Both the position numbers and the translations under genes were made by a program. Source: Ruegeria sp. EL01 (GTDB lineage Bacteria; Pseudomonadota; Alphaproteobacteria; Rhodobacterales; Rhodobacteraceae). From it: a DNA stretch of 64,000 nt. The DNA lies in the NCBI RefSeq assembly GCF_900313035.1, contig NZ_OMPS01000014.1, forward strand, positions 1 to 64,000. The letters are read 5' to 3'. How positions within the stretch are numbered: the first letter of the stretch is position 1; each line of letters starts with the position of its first letter. Below are positions 1 to 7,708 of this stretch, one piece after another. Under the pieces are notes generated by a model. That model was given only the letters and a program-made list of their open reading frames with translations. It was not told the origin of the DNA and did no database searches.

Positions 1-494
1 CCCTTACCCTGGTCGACCCGGATCAGCATCCGGTCGCTGTCGATATCGCCGACCTTGAGGTGCGTGACTTCACTCGCCCTCAACCCGCCGCCATAGGCCA
101 CGCTGAAGGCAGCTCGGTACCGCAAACCCGGCCCGGGTGCCGTTTCGAGGATACGCGCAACCTCCTCGGCGCTCAGCACAACGGGGATCTTCTTGGCCGC
201 CCGCTGGTAGCGCATATGCCGCTTCATCTCCGGGCGCGGGCATGTCGTCGCAAAGAAGAAGCTCAGCACCGTCAGCCGGTTGTTGAACGTGGGCGCTCCC
301 ACACTCCGCTCCTTCATGTCAAGTTGGAACGCCCTGAGCTCTTCCGGTGTCGCTGTGTCCGGCGAGTGCCCGAGAAACCGCGTGAAGTCGCGCATCGCCC
401 GCAGGTACATCGTCTGCGTCTTGGGCTGCAGCCCCTTGATCCGCATGTCTTCGAGAAAACGCTGGCGCAGCGCAGGCACATACTGGTCCGTCAT
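1..494 (-). CDS. Tyrosine recombinase (phage-type integrase), 5' part, cut by the window edge
   Basis: About 164 N-terminal residues are visible, reading leftward out of the window with no stop. The start at 494 follows a clear AGGAGG ribosome site. The N-terminal part matches a SAM-like core-binding domain (LEDMRIKGLQPKTQTMYLRA, then FNNRLTVLSFFFATT). The segment YGGGLRASEV followed by LKVGDIDSDR is the box I region of the catalytic domain and holds the first catalytic arginine; the remaining catalytic residues lie outside. This N-terminal style is typical of integrases that travel with IS91-type elements, so a transposase may lie just left of the window (inference). Confidence 0.85.
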   Translation of the reverse strand, partial: MTDQYVPALRQRFLEDMRIKGLQPKTQTMYLRAMRDFTRFLGHSPDTATPEELRAFQLDMKERSVGAPTFNNRLTVLSFFFATTCPRPEMKRHMRYQRAAKKIPVVLSAEEVARILETAPGPGLRYRAAFSVAYGGGLRASEVTHLKVGDIDSDRMLIRVDQGK

Positions 495-581
495 CGGAAC
501 CTCCTGTCATCAGATTGAGAAGGTCCCAATCGTCAGACAGGCGCGCCCATCTACAAAATCGTAGCGTCCATTTAGTGTGCA

Positions 582-812
582 TCACTCGCCACAAGCGCCA
601 ATACCGCGAGAGCGGTTTCGTCCAAGTCCCGCATAGCAGTCGTCGTCGCTCCTAATTGTAACCTGTACTTCCTGGTTTGTTTTATTACGCTCCAAAACAA
701 CTCGTGCCACCAAACCAGATATGACCACGACAATGACCACGCCATTCACATGGACCCGAAGAAAATAGTAGATCGCCACAAGTGCCAGGTAACCGATAAG
801 TTTGTACACCAC
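582..812 (-). CDS. Small putative membrane protein (76 aa)
   Basis: Not recognised. It starts with GTG at 812, preceded by a strong AGGAGG-type ribosome site about nine bases upstream, which is the main support for its being real. Residues 4-40 are strongly hydrophobic (LIGYLALVAIYYFL, then VVIVVVISGLVARVVL), enough for one or two membrane segments. The tail of about 35 residues is polar and charged. It stands alone between the integrase fragment and the tcu operon. It could be a young or decaying gene. Confidence 0.45.
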   Translation of the reverse strand: MVYKLIGYLALVAIYYFLRVHVNGVVIVVVISGLVARVVLERNKTNQEVQVTIRSDDDCYAGLGRNRSRGIGACGE

Positions 813-1041
813 TGGAGACGCCTCCTTACTGTTGAGCTACAAATGTCAGCTTTGAGCCCAGAGTGCCAAATGCTGCGGTTGGTCCAAATACGTGCGAAGC
901 GTGCGTCGCTGCCGTCGGTCGTGCAAGGGACGGCCCATTCCGGACGTTGACCGCCACTCGAAATGCTGTAACGCAGAGTTCTTCAAAATCATAATTGATC
1001 CTATTGCATGTTCTTTCTGCTCACACAGGCGCGACGGGCTG

Positions 1042-2121
1042 CTAACGGACCAGGAACACATCTCTTTTCCGTTGCGCTTCCCTTACAAGAGCAGCAAGCC
1101 GATAGAAGCCGTGTGCCATCTTTGTGTAGGGCATCAGCAGGAAGAATGTCAGTACCGAACCAAGATGGATGGCAAGCAGTGCAGGCATCAATGCTGTTGA
1201 ACTGAGGGCGTATAGAACAAGTCCACTCAGCCCCACAAACCCGAGCAACAGGATAAATCCGATATCCGCGCCCCATGCCGACGGATCGCCAAGTTCACGG
1301 TCTGACTTTAGCTTGAGCAGCGCCATCGCACCGCACCCTACTGTCAGCAAAATACCTCCGGAGATTCCGAACACTTTCGGCAACGACCAGAACCCGTACG
1401 GCGCGTGCATTCCGAATACATAGTGCATGACGGTCGCCACCGAGGTCGACGCAAAGCACAACAGAAAGCCATACATGATGGCGTGGTGGATTTGGCGTCG
1501 GCCCTGACTGAAACGGTCTTCGTCCTCGAAGTTACAGCCCTCGCCATGGCCTGCGGCCAGATCCTGCATCTTGCCCGCGTGTTTGAACGCAGCCATCAGA
1601 TCAGACATCTGGATCGGTTCGCCGTCAACCTTGGCCCAATAGTGCCGAAGGCTGATGGCTATACTGAACAGAGGCAGCAGGAACGCGGGCGCGAAGATCA
1701 CAACCATCGCGTTGTGCGACAGGACGGCGTAGAACCCCTCGCCTCCACTGGAACCGATGGCGCGGATGGCCCCGAGCAACAGGGCAAATCCGATCACAAG
1801 CGCCAGGGCTATGGCCCCGCCATGCGTGTGGAACCGGCGCGCCAGCGGCTGCGGCCATGCGAAGCTTTCCCAGTTATCGCGCCGCACCTCGGCCAGTGCC
1901 TTGGGCAGGTTCAGGTCAAACTCGTGCGGGGCGGTGTACTGACAGGCGTAATAACAGCCTCGGCAGTTGTGGCAGAGGTTGGCCAGTTGCGTGATGTCTC
2001 CATCCGAGAACGCGCGCTCTGCATGAAGCGATGGGAAGACCGAGCAATAGCCTTCGCAATAGCGGCAGGCGTTGCAGATTTCGGCCTGACGGCGGGCTTC
2101 CCGGATCAATTCAGTTTGCAT
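1042..2121 (-). CDS. tcuB: Tricarballylate utilisation protein TcuB (membrane Fe-S electron carrier)
   Basis: TcuB takes electrons from the reduced flavin of TcuA and passes them to the membrane quinone pool, so tricarballylate oxidation can continue. Residues 16-26 carry a CxxCxxCxxxC cluster motif (CNACRYCEGYC), and about 40 residues later comes CHNCRGCYYAC, the second ferredoxin-like site. The rest holds six or so hydrophobic helices, as expected of the membrane half. The ATG at 2121 overlaps the end of tcuA in another frame, a sign of translational coupling; a start 33 bases further upstream is possible but lies within tcuA. At about 359 residues it matches the family length. Confidence 0.88.
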   Translation of the reverse strand: MQTELIREARRQAEICNACRYCEGYCSVFPSLHAERAFSDGDITQLANLCHNCRGCYYACQYTAPHEFDLNLPKALAEVRRDNWESFAWPQPLARRFHTHGGAIALALVIGFALLLGAIRAIGSSGGEGFYAVLSHNAMVVIFAPAFLLPLFSIAISLRHYWAKVDGEPIQMSDLMAAFKHAGKMQDLAAGHGEGCNFEDEDRFSQGRRQIHHAIMYGFLLCFASTSVATVMHYVFGMHAPYGFWSLPKVFGISGGILLTVGCGAMALLKLKSDRELGDPSAWGADIGFILLLGFVGLSGLVLYALSSTALMPALLAIHLGSVLTFFLLMPYTKMAHGFYRLAALVREAQRKRDVFLVR

Positions 2122-3505
2122 AGGCGGCGGCCTCACGTCCTGCGATGCGTCCAAAAACGGTTCCGATGGTCATGCCGAAGCCCGCCAGATAGCCCTGCCC
2201 AAGGATCGATCCGGCCATGGTTTCTCCGGCAGCCCAAAGATTCTTGATCTTACCGTCACGGGTCGAACATTGGGCCGCGTCGTCGACTTTCAAGCCCAGA
2301 TAAGTAAACGTCACACCAGTGCGTAGCGAGTACCCGTAGAAAGGCGGTTCCGTAATCGGGCGGGCCCAGTTGGTCTTGGGCGGGGTCAGACCAGAAGTCG
2401 TTACTCCATCCAATTCGGTCGGGTGAAACCCGCTGGTATCACCGCACGTAGCATTGAAGTCTGCGACGGTCGTCGTCAGCTTGTCGGCTGGTAGATCCAT
2501 CATCCAGGCCAGTTCCTCCAACGTGTCCGCCTTGAGCGGTGGAAACACTGACGGCATGAACAGATTCAGCGATTTTGCGTCGATGATCACATATCCCACC
2601 TGATCCGGTTGCGCAGCCACAAGTCGACCCCAGATCGCATAGCGCTTAGGCCAGACGTCTTCGCCTTCATCATAGAACCGTTCTGCGTTCTTGTTCACGA
2701 CGATTGAAAACGGAACGCAGTCCAGACGAGTGACAATCCCGCCATCGAATTTCGGCGCACGCCCGTCGATGGCAACTGCGTGGCATTGGGTTGGATCACC
2801 GACACGCTCAATGCCTTGATCCAGAAGGTTGGCCAACACCACACCTCGGTTGTAAGGCGTACCTCGGATCAGGAAGTTCTTTGCAGGTTCGCCCCACGCG
2901 CGGGTGAGCCAATCAGTGTCGGCCTGAAACCCGCCCGAGGCGACAATCACGGCTTTGGGAGTAATGCGATGTTCTTGACCTTCATAAGTGAAATCCACCC
3001 ATTCGATCTGATCACCATTCAGCTCCAGATGCGTGACTGCGGCTTCGTACCGGGCGTCGATCCCCAAACCGGCGGCTGTCCGGTAATAGGCATTCACCAG
3101 AGATTTGCCGCCCCCCATGAAAAATGCATTGGTCCGGGCAAGGGACAAGGTTCCGGAAAGAGACGGTTGGAAGCGGACCCCGTGCTCTTCCATCCAAGGC
3201 AAGCACTCTTCCGAGGTTCGGATCGCCAAACGCGCCAGATGTTCGTCAGTCTTGCCGCCAGTGACTTTCAACAGGTCGGACAGGTATTCATCCTCGCTGT
3301 ATTCCTCGACCAACGGGCCCAGAGGGCCGGTGTGCATACAGCGAAAGTTGCGTGTGTGGCGTGAGTTTCCACCGCGATACGGTTTTGGCGCGGTTTCCAG
3401 GATCAGGACCCTCGCACCCGCTTCGGCAGCTGTCATTGCCGCACATAGGGCCGCATTACCCCCTCCGATCACCGCGATATCATAAGCTTCCATCTGGGTG
3501 GTCAT
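2111..3505 (-). CDS. tcuA: FAD-dependent tricarballylate dehydrogenase TcuA
   Basis: This soluble flavoprotein of the succinate dehydrogenase/fumarate reductase flavoprotein fold oxidises tricarballylate to cis-aconitate. The N-terminus has the dinucleotide-binding motif AVIGGGNAALCAAM, followed by GGNSRHTRNFRCMH, typical of the TcuA branch. The C-terminus has GQGYLAGFGMTIGTVFGR, the second FAD-contact region. ATG 3505 is chosen because AGGA lies nine bases upstream; an in-frame ATG at 3526 would overlap the regulator gene. About 464 residues is the usual length. The gene sits 11 bases after gntR and overlaps tcuB, so the three form one operon. Confidence 0.9.
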   Translation of the reverse strand: MTTQMEAYDIAVIGGGNAALCAAMTAAEAGARVLILETAPKPYRGGNSRHTRNFRCMHTGPLGPLVEEYSEDEYLSDLLKVTGGKTDEHLARLAIRTSEECLPWMEEHGVRFQPSLSGTLSLARTNAFFMGGGKSLVNAYYRTAAGLGIDARYEAAVTHLELNGDQIEWVDFTYEGQEHRITPKAVIVASGGFQADTDWLTRAWGEPAKNFLIRGTPYNRGVVLANLLDQGIERVGDPTQCHAVAIDGRAPKFDGGIVTRLDCVPFSIVVNKNAERFYDEGEDVWPKRYAIWGRLVAAQPDQVGYVIIDAKSLNLFMPSVFPPLKADTLEELAWMMDLPADKLTTTVADFNATCGDTSGFHPTELDGVTTSGLTPPKTNWARPITEPPFYGYSLRTGVTFTYLGLKVDDAAQCSTRDGKIKNLWAAGETMAGSILGQGYLAGFGMTIGTVFGRIAGREAAAYAN

Positions 3506-3516
3506 GTGCCGTGTTC

Positions 3517-4197
3517 CTACTGGCATTGATCGCTTATGCGGTCACGTTCCTGAAGCGCGCGGATGCGCATGCGTTGCGCTGCTTGGATATGCGCGCGCAT
3601 TTCGGTTTCTGCGGCGGCACCGTCGCGCGATTTCAGGGCAGCCATGATGTGCCGGTGCTCGGCCACTGCAGTTTCTGCCCGACCACTATCCAACAGCTGT
3701 GACGGTCCAAGGATCAGCAGCGCCTTTTGCAGGGAAAGCATGGACTTTGCCAGAAACCGGTTCTTGGCTGCATCCAGCAAAGTGGCGTGAAAAATCCGGT
3801 TGATCCGGGCTGCGTCCGGACCTGTGCCCGCCTCGGCCAGCCGATCATTCAGAACCTCCAACTCATCAAGTTCAACATCCGAGGCTGCCCGTGCTGCCAA
3901 TCTGGCGGCAGTGCCTTCAAGCACGGCGCGCATCTCATAAAGCTCCATCACTTCGGCATAGTCGAGGCTGCGGACGGTTGCGCCCAGCCTTGGCACATGA
4001 GTAACGAGCCCGTCCGCTTCGAGCTGTCGGATCGCTTCACGGATAGGTGTGCGGCTCACACCCAAGCGTTCAGACAGCTCAATCTCGCGCAAGCGATCGC
4101 CGGGCAAAAGCGTGCCGTCGCGAATCTCTTCCAGCAAGCGCTGATACGCGGAATTGCCTTGTGGGCCGGGCTGTATTGGGTCGTCCTGGATGGTCAT
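3517..4197 (-). CDS. GntR-family (FCD subfamily) transcription regulator
   Basis: The protein (226 aa) has a winged helix-turn-helix at residues 20-75, with ELSERLGVSRTPIREAIRQL as the recognition core. An all-helical FCD ligand-binding domain follows; these domains usually bind carboxylates through metal-held histidines (HATLLDAA and AEHRHIM are the visible His regions). It is the first gene of the gntR-tcuA-tcuB operon. A paired GTATAC/GGATAC site lies 32 bases before the start, and a second copy lies before the hydroxyacid dehydrogenase operon, so it probably represses itself and both units. The Salmonella tcu locus uses a LysR protein instead, so this is a different regulator type. Confidence 0.88.
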   Translation of the reverse strand: MTIQDDPIQPGPQGNSAYQRLLEEIRDGTLLPGDRLREIELSERLGVSRTPIREAIRQLEADGLVTHVPRLGATVRSLDYAEVMELYEMRAVLEGTAARLAARAASDVELDELEVLNDRLAEAGTGPDAARINRIFHATLLDAAKNRFLAKSMLSLQKALLILGPSQLLDSGRAETAVAEHRHIMAALKSRDGAAAETEMRAHIQAAQRMRIRALQERDRISDQCQ

Positions 4198-4228
4198 CGC
4201 GTGCTCACTTGCCTTGGTGCGTCCAATT

Positions 4229-4244
4229 GTATACATTTGGATAC
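4229..4244. promoter_or_regulatory. Putative GntR operator, site 1
   Basis: GTATAC at 4229-4234 and GGATAC at 4239-4244 are spaced 10 bases start to start, one helical turn apart. The pair lies between the gntR-tcuAB start (4197) and the divergent AbrB-family gene (4303). GTATAC-type half-sites are usual for FCD-type GntR proteins. The same spacing recurs at 6542-6557. Confidence 0.6.
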
Positions 4245-4302
4245 ACATCTAGTCAATAACCCCGGAATCCAAGTTTTGCCCAGCTCGGAAAACCAACCAG
4301 CT

Positions 4303-5340
4303 ATGCTGATGAAAAGGTCAATGACACTTGGCCTTGCGACGCTTGGCACGTTGATCTTCTGGGCGTTGAATCTGCCACTGCCGTTTTTATTCGGCCCCAT
4401 GACAGCATGCCTGATTGCTGCTCTGGCTCATGCACCAATGTCAGGGTTCGGACAGATTTCGGTCGCGGCCAGAACCATTCTGGGCGTCGCAGTTGGCGCA
4501 TCGATCACACCCAGCCTGTTTGCCGAACTGCCAAAAATGGCAGCGTCGATCATGCTGATCCCGTTTTTCATCATCCTAATCGCGTTGGTCGGCGTGCCGT
4601 TCTTTCGTAAAGTCTGGGGGTTTGACGACAAGACAGCGTTTTACGCTGCGATGCCGGGTGGCCTGCAAGACATGATCATATTTGGCACCGAGGCCGGGGC
4701 TGATCCGAGAACACTGTCGCTGATCCACGGAACACGCGTGTTGATTATCGTGACGCTGGCACCGCTGTTTCTAACGGTTTTCTACGATGCCGAACTCACC
4801 AACCCCATTGGACAGCCCGTTAGCGATTTGCCGGTTAACGAGCTTCTACTCATGGTTCTAGCAGCCTTTGTCGGATGGAAAGGCGGCGAAAGAATTGGAC
4901 TGTTCGGTGCGTCCATCCTTGGGCCGATGATCTTGACGGCTGCTTTGTCTCTGGGGGATTTCATCCATACCCGGCCGCCTCGCGAAACAATTCTGGCTGC
5001 GCAGTTCTTCATTGGGTGCGGGATCGGTGTGCAATTTATTGGCGTGACATGGGCTGAACTACGTCGGGTCGTTGCTGCTGGCGTCGCCTACGTTGTTATT
5101 CTCGCCATTCTGGCTGCCGGGTTCACGGCAGTTGTGACCACACTTGGCTTGGGTCAACCGCTCGAAGCGTTTCTAGCGTTTGCGCCCGGAGGTCAGGCCG
5201 AGATGACCGTTCTTGCCATCGTTTCGGGCGCTGATTTGGGGTTTGTGATCACCCACCACCTGACGCGGATCGTGCTGGTGATCATCGGCGCACCTATTGC
5301 GGCGGGTCTTATTTTGCGTTGGTCCAAACCTCGGGATTGA
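4303..5340 (+). CDS. AbrB-family integral membrane protein (PF05145 type)
   Basis: This is an all-helical membrane protein of about 345 residues with roughly ten hydrophobic segments and the two internal repeats typical of the family. FGPMTACLIAALAHAP in repeat one pairs with FGASILGPMILTAALSLG in repeat two, and AAMPGGLQDMIIFGTEAGAD pairs with AFAPGGQAEMTVLAIVSGAD. The conserved MPGG/APGG signatures are clear. The molecular function of this family is not settled; members are named as ammonia-monooxygenase-related or putative transporters. It is divergent from gntR across operator site 1, so control by that regulator is likely. The start is uncertain among ATGs at 4303, 4309 and 4321. Its end overlaps the convergent dehydrogenase by 32 bases. 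Confidence 0.82.
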   Translation: MLMKRSMTLGLATLGTLIFWALNLPLPFLFGPMTACLIAALAHAPMSGFGQISVAARTILGVAVGASITPSLFAELPKMAASIMLIPFFIILIALVGVPFFRKVWGFDDKTAFYAAMPGGLQDMIIFGTEAGADPRTLSLIHGTRVLIIVTLAPLFLTVFYDAELTNPIGQPVSDLPVNELLLMVLAAFVGWKGGERIGLFGASILGPMILTAALSLGDFIHTRPPRETILAAQFFIGCGIGVQFIGVTWAELRRVVAAGVAYVVILAILAAGFTAVVTTLGLGQPLEAFLAFAPGGQAEMTVLAIVSGADLGFVITHHLTRIVLVIIGAPIAAGLILRWSKPRD

Positions 5341-6289
5341 TCATATGGATCGGAGCGCCATCGGCATAGGCGTTTACCTGATCGAAGATGTCCGCGAATT
5401 GCAGGTCGAACTCGTCCTCTGTTACAAAGCCAATATGCGGCGTCGCGATCAGATTGGGATGCGACAGGAGCGGGTCACTTGGGTCGGTCAGAGGTTCGGT
5501 ATCGAAAACATCAATGGCCGCCTTTCCTGGTCGACTTTGGTTGAGCCCTTCAAGCAGAGCGCCGGCTGCAATAAGCCCCGCCCGCGACGTGTTCACAAAC
5601 AATGACCCCGGCTGCATCGCCTCAAAGTCTGCCGCCTCAATAACTCCGCGTGTGCCCGGTTTCAGGCGGATATGAACCGACACCACATCACTGTCGGCAA
5701 AGAACGCTTCCCGACTGGACGCGACATCAACACCGTCCGCCATCGCCCGCGCACGACCTTCTTCGGACGACCACCAGATGACGTTCATACCAAAGGCCTC
5801 GGCATAGCCTGCGACAGCCTGGGCGATACGCCCGTAGCCATACAAGCCAAGTCGACGCCCGCGCAGCGTCTTACCCACCCCGGCTTGCCAGCGACCGGCC
5901 TTGACTGATGCCATCTGTGCCGGAAGATCGCGCATTCCGGCCATGATCAAGGCCCAGGTCAATTCGGCTGCGGCATAAGACGGAGTTCCGCTATGCATGT
6001 TCGAACATAAAAGCACGTTGTGATCGGAGCATGCCTGCAGATCGACGTGGGGATAGACACTGCGCTGACTGATCAGCCGCAGGTTCGGCAGCTGCTCAAG
6101 CAACGCTCGGGAGATCTTGGTGCGTTCCCGGAACAGAACCACGGCATCGGCATCTTGTAACCGTGATGCCAGAACACCGATATCTTCAAGGTGATCCGTC
6201 CAAACCGTCACGTCATGATCCGCAAGCTTTGCGAAGCAAGGCAGGCCGCGCAGCGTGTCAAACCAATCATCCAGAATGTGTACTTTCAT
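5309..6289 (-). CDS. D-isomer-specific 2-hydroxyacid dehydrogenase (NAD-binding)
   Basis: The protein (326 aa) reduces a 2-keto acid to a D-2-hydroxy acid or the reverse. The NAD-binding Rossmann motif is GLYGYGRIAQAVAG at about residue 147. The catalytic triad of the family is present: Arg in NTSRAGLI, Glu in DVFDTEPL and His in ATPHIGF. Substrate cannot be read from sequence. The ATG overlaps the stop of the preceding 78-residue gene as ATGA, so the two are translated together. Operator site 2 lies ahead of the pair. In this carboxylate island it may process a keto or hydroxy product, which is inference. Confidence 0.87.
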   Translation of the reverse strand: MKVHILDDWFDTLRGLPCFAKLADHDVTVWTDHLEDIGVLASRLQDADAVVLFRERTKISRALLEQLPNLRLISQRSVYPHVDLQACSDHNVLLCSNMHSGTPSYAAAELTWALIMAGMRDLPAQMASVKAGRWQAGVGKTLRGRRLGLYGYGRIAQAVAGYAEAFGMNVIWWSSEEGRARAMADGVDVASSREAFFADSDVVSVHIRLKPGTRGVIEAADFEAMQPGSLFVNTSRAGLIAAGALLEGLNQSRPGKAAIDVFDTEPLTDPSDPLLSHPNLIATPHIGFVTEDEFDLQFADIFDQVNAYADGAPIHMINPEVWTNAK

Positions 6290-6522
6290 CGGCTTTCAAT
6301 GCCTTCGCCGGTTTCCAGTTTTCTTGGTGTCGGAACAAAATGCGAGGCCTCAAGCGCCGCGAGCGCATTGCGGACACGTTGGCTCTGATCCAGCAAATGA
6401 TTGAATTGCTCATCGCAACCAGCGATTGGCGTCGGATAATCCGCCATATCCTGCCGCAATGCAGCTTGCGCCAGTTTGAGTTCCTGCCGGGCAATATCGA
6501 GGCATTCAGAGTAGTCGTTCAT
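6286..6522 (-). CDS. Small hypothetical protein (78 aa), coupled to the hydroxyacid dehydrogenase
   Basis: Not recognised. It is a soluble, helix-rich, acidic small protein (MNDYSECLDIARQELKLAQA...) without membrane segments or a signal peptide. It has two Cys residues, too few for a cluster. A strong GGGAGG ribosome site lies eight bases before ATG 6522, and its stop overlaps the next start (ATGA), so it is very probably expressed. It is the first gene behind operator site 2. A partner or accessory of the dehydrogenase, or of an enzyme in the island, is possible. Confidence 0.7.
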   Translation of the reverse strand: MNDYSECLDIARQELKLAQAALRQDMADYPTPIAGCDEQFNHLLDQSQRVRNALAALEASHFVPTPRKLETGEGIESR

Positions 6523-6541
6523 CGTGACACCTCCCTTCAAT

Positions 6542-6557
6542 GTATACCACAGTATAC
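6542..6557. promoter_or_regulatory. Putative GntR operator, site 2
   Basis: GTATAC occurs at 6542-6547 and again at 6552-6557, spaced 10 bases start to start exactly as in site 1. It lies 20 bases before the start of the 78-residue gene and after the prpF stop at 6576, where it would cover a promoter for the two-gene dehydrogenase unit. Confidence 0.6.
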
Positions 6558-6575
6558 CAAATGATTAATGCCCGT

Positions 6576-7664
6576 TCAACTCCCATCCCACACAGATTGC
6601 GGCACATAGATTTTGCCATCCGCCAGCTTGCGCGCTGTTCGTACCAAACCCGCCGATTTGAGAGTGAAACCATCTTCGCTGGAAAAATCCACCAGAACGT
6701 CGATTTTGCCCGAAGCGTGCTCAAGCACGACTTCAGCAGGCCCGGATGCGGCTCGTTCCAATAACCCATCCGCAACAGTTCCCGGCGTCAATGCGCAGGA
6801 GGCCATGCATTGTGCCCCTGTTACCGCCATTGTCGGATGTGTATTCCACGGCATGAAATACCTGACCGCAAGTGTGCCCCCGTCCCGAGCAGGTGCAAGT
6901 ATGCCGAATTTCGGGGTTACGGATTGGGATACATCGCCCATTCCCATCAACAATCCCGCTTCTATCCGAACGGCCTCCATCCGGTCAAAGAACGAGCGGT
7001 TACTGTCCAGTTCCTCTGCGCTTTCGTATCCGGTAAGGCCAAAATCAGAAGCGCGGGCAATGGCCATCGGCATCGCGACGTCCATGCAGGTTAGCTCGAT
7101 ACCTTGCACAATGTCGCGCAAGTGACCAGTGGGCAGGAACGCGCCGGTTGATGACCCCACAACACCCATAAAGCTTAGCTGTATCGACGCGGCACGCCCC
7201 GGCACGCCCGCAATTTCCACATCTCCCTGATAGGTCAGTTCACCGCCAGGTGTAGGCACCTTCGCCACCACCTGCGCTCCGGTGTTGACGGCGCGGATAC
7301 GGATTTCGGTTTCATCGCCCCGCGGCTCGATCAAACCCATTTCGATTGCCGCAGACCCGACACCGGACAGGATGTTTCCGCAGGTGGGTTTGAAATCGAC
7401 CAACTTTTCCTCAACCGAAACCTGGGCGAAGAAGTAATCGATATCTGCCCAGTTCTCGTTACTGGCCGACAGCATCGCGACCTTGGTCGTGACGGCCGCG
7501 CTGCCGCCTATCCCGTCGATATTCAGCGGGTGTCCAGCGCCAATCGAAGCGATCAGAACGTCTGCCAGAGTCTCCAGATCCTCTGGCAAGTCAGAGCGTC
7601 GGAAGTAGGGGCCGCGAGACGTGCCGCCCCGCATGAATATGAACGGTATTCCGGTTTGGGTCAT
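6576..7664 (-). CDS. prpF: PrpF-family aconitate / methylaconitate isomerase-like protein
   Basis: The family uses a diaminopimelate-epimerase fold to move a proton or double bond; members include PrpF (2-methylaconitate isomerase) and 4-oxalomesaconate tautomerase. The N-terminal hallmark FMRGGTSRGPYF is present, as are the Cys-containing PTCGNILSGVGSAA at about residue 93 and the later HPTMAVTGAQCMAS segment. The length of about 362 residues is slightly short of PrpF. ATG 7664 follows AAAGGGCG. Next to tcuA and a tricarboxylate transporter, isomerisation of trans- or cis-aconitate is the most natural role (inference). It follows the permease gene by 44 bases and is probably in its operon. 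Confidence 0.83.
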   Translation of the reverse strand: MTQTGIPFIFMRGGTSRGPYFRRSDLPEDLETLADVLIASIGAGHPLNIDGIGGSAAVTTKVAMLSASNENWADIDYFFAQVSVEEKLVDFKPTCGNILSGVGSAAIEMGLIEPRGDETEIRIRAVNTGAQVVAKVPTPGGELTYQGDVEIAGVPGRAASIQLSFMGVVGSSTGAFLPTGHLRDIVQGIELTCMDVAMPMAIARASDFGLTGYESAEELDSNRSFFDRMEAVRIEAGLLMGMGDVSQSVTPKFGILAPARDGGTLAVRYFMPWNTHPTMAVTGAQCMASCALTPGTVADGLLERAASGPAEVVLEHASGKIDVLVDFSSEDGFTLKSAGLVRTARKLADGKIYVPQSVWDGS

Positions 7665-7708
7665 GTCGCGCCCTTTCGGGTTTTGCGCGTGTCCGCGAAG
7701 GCCCCGGC

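Noticed and set aside
3727..4302. Long upstream extension of the AbrB-family gene
   Set aside because: It would overlap the gntR gene and its promoter and adds no domain; the family length fits a start near 4303.
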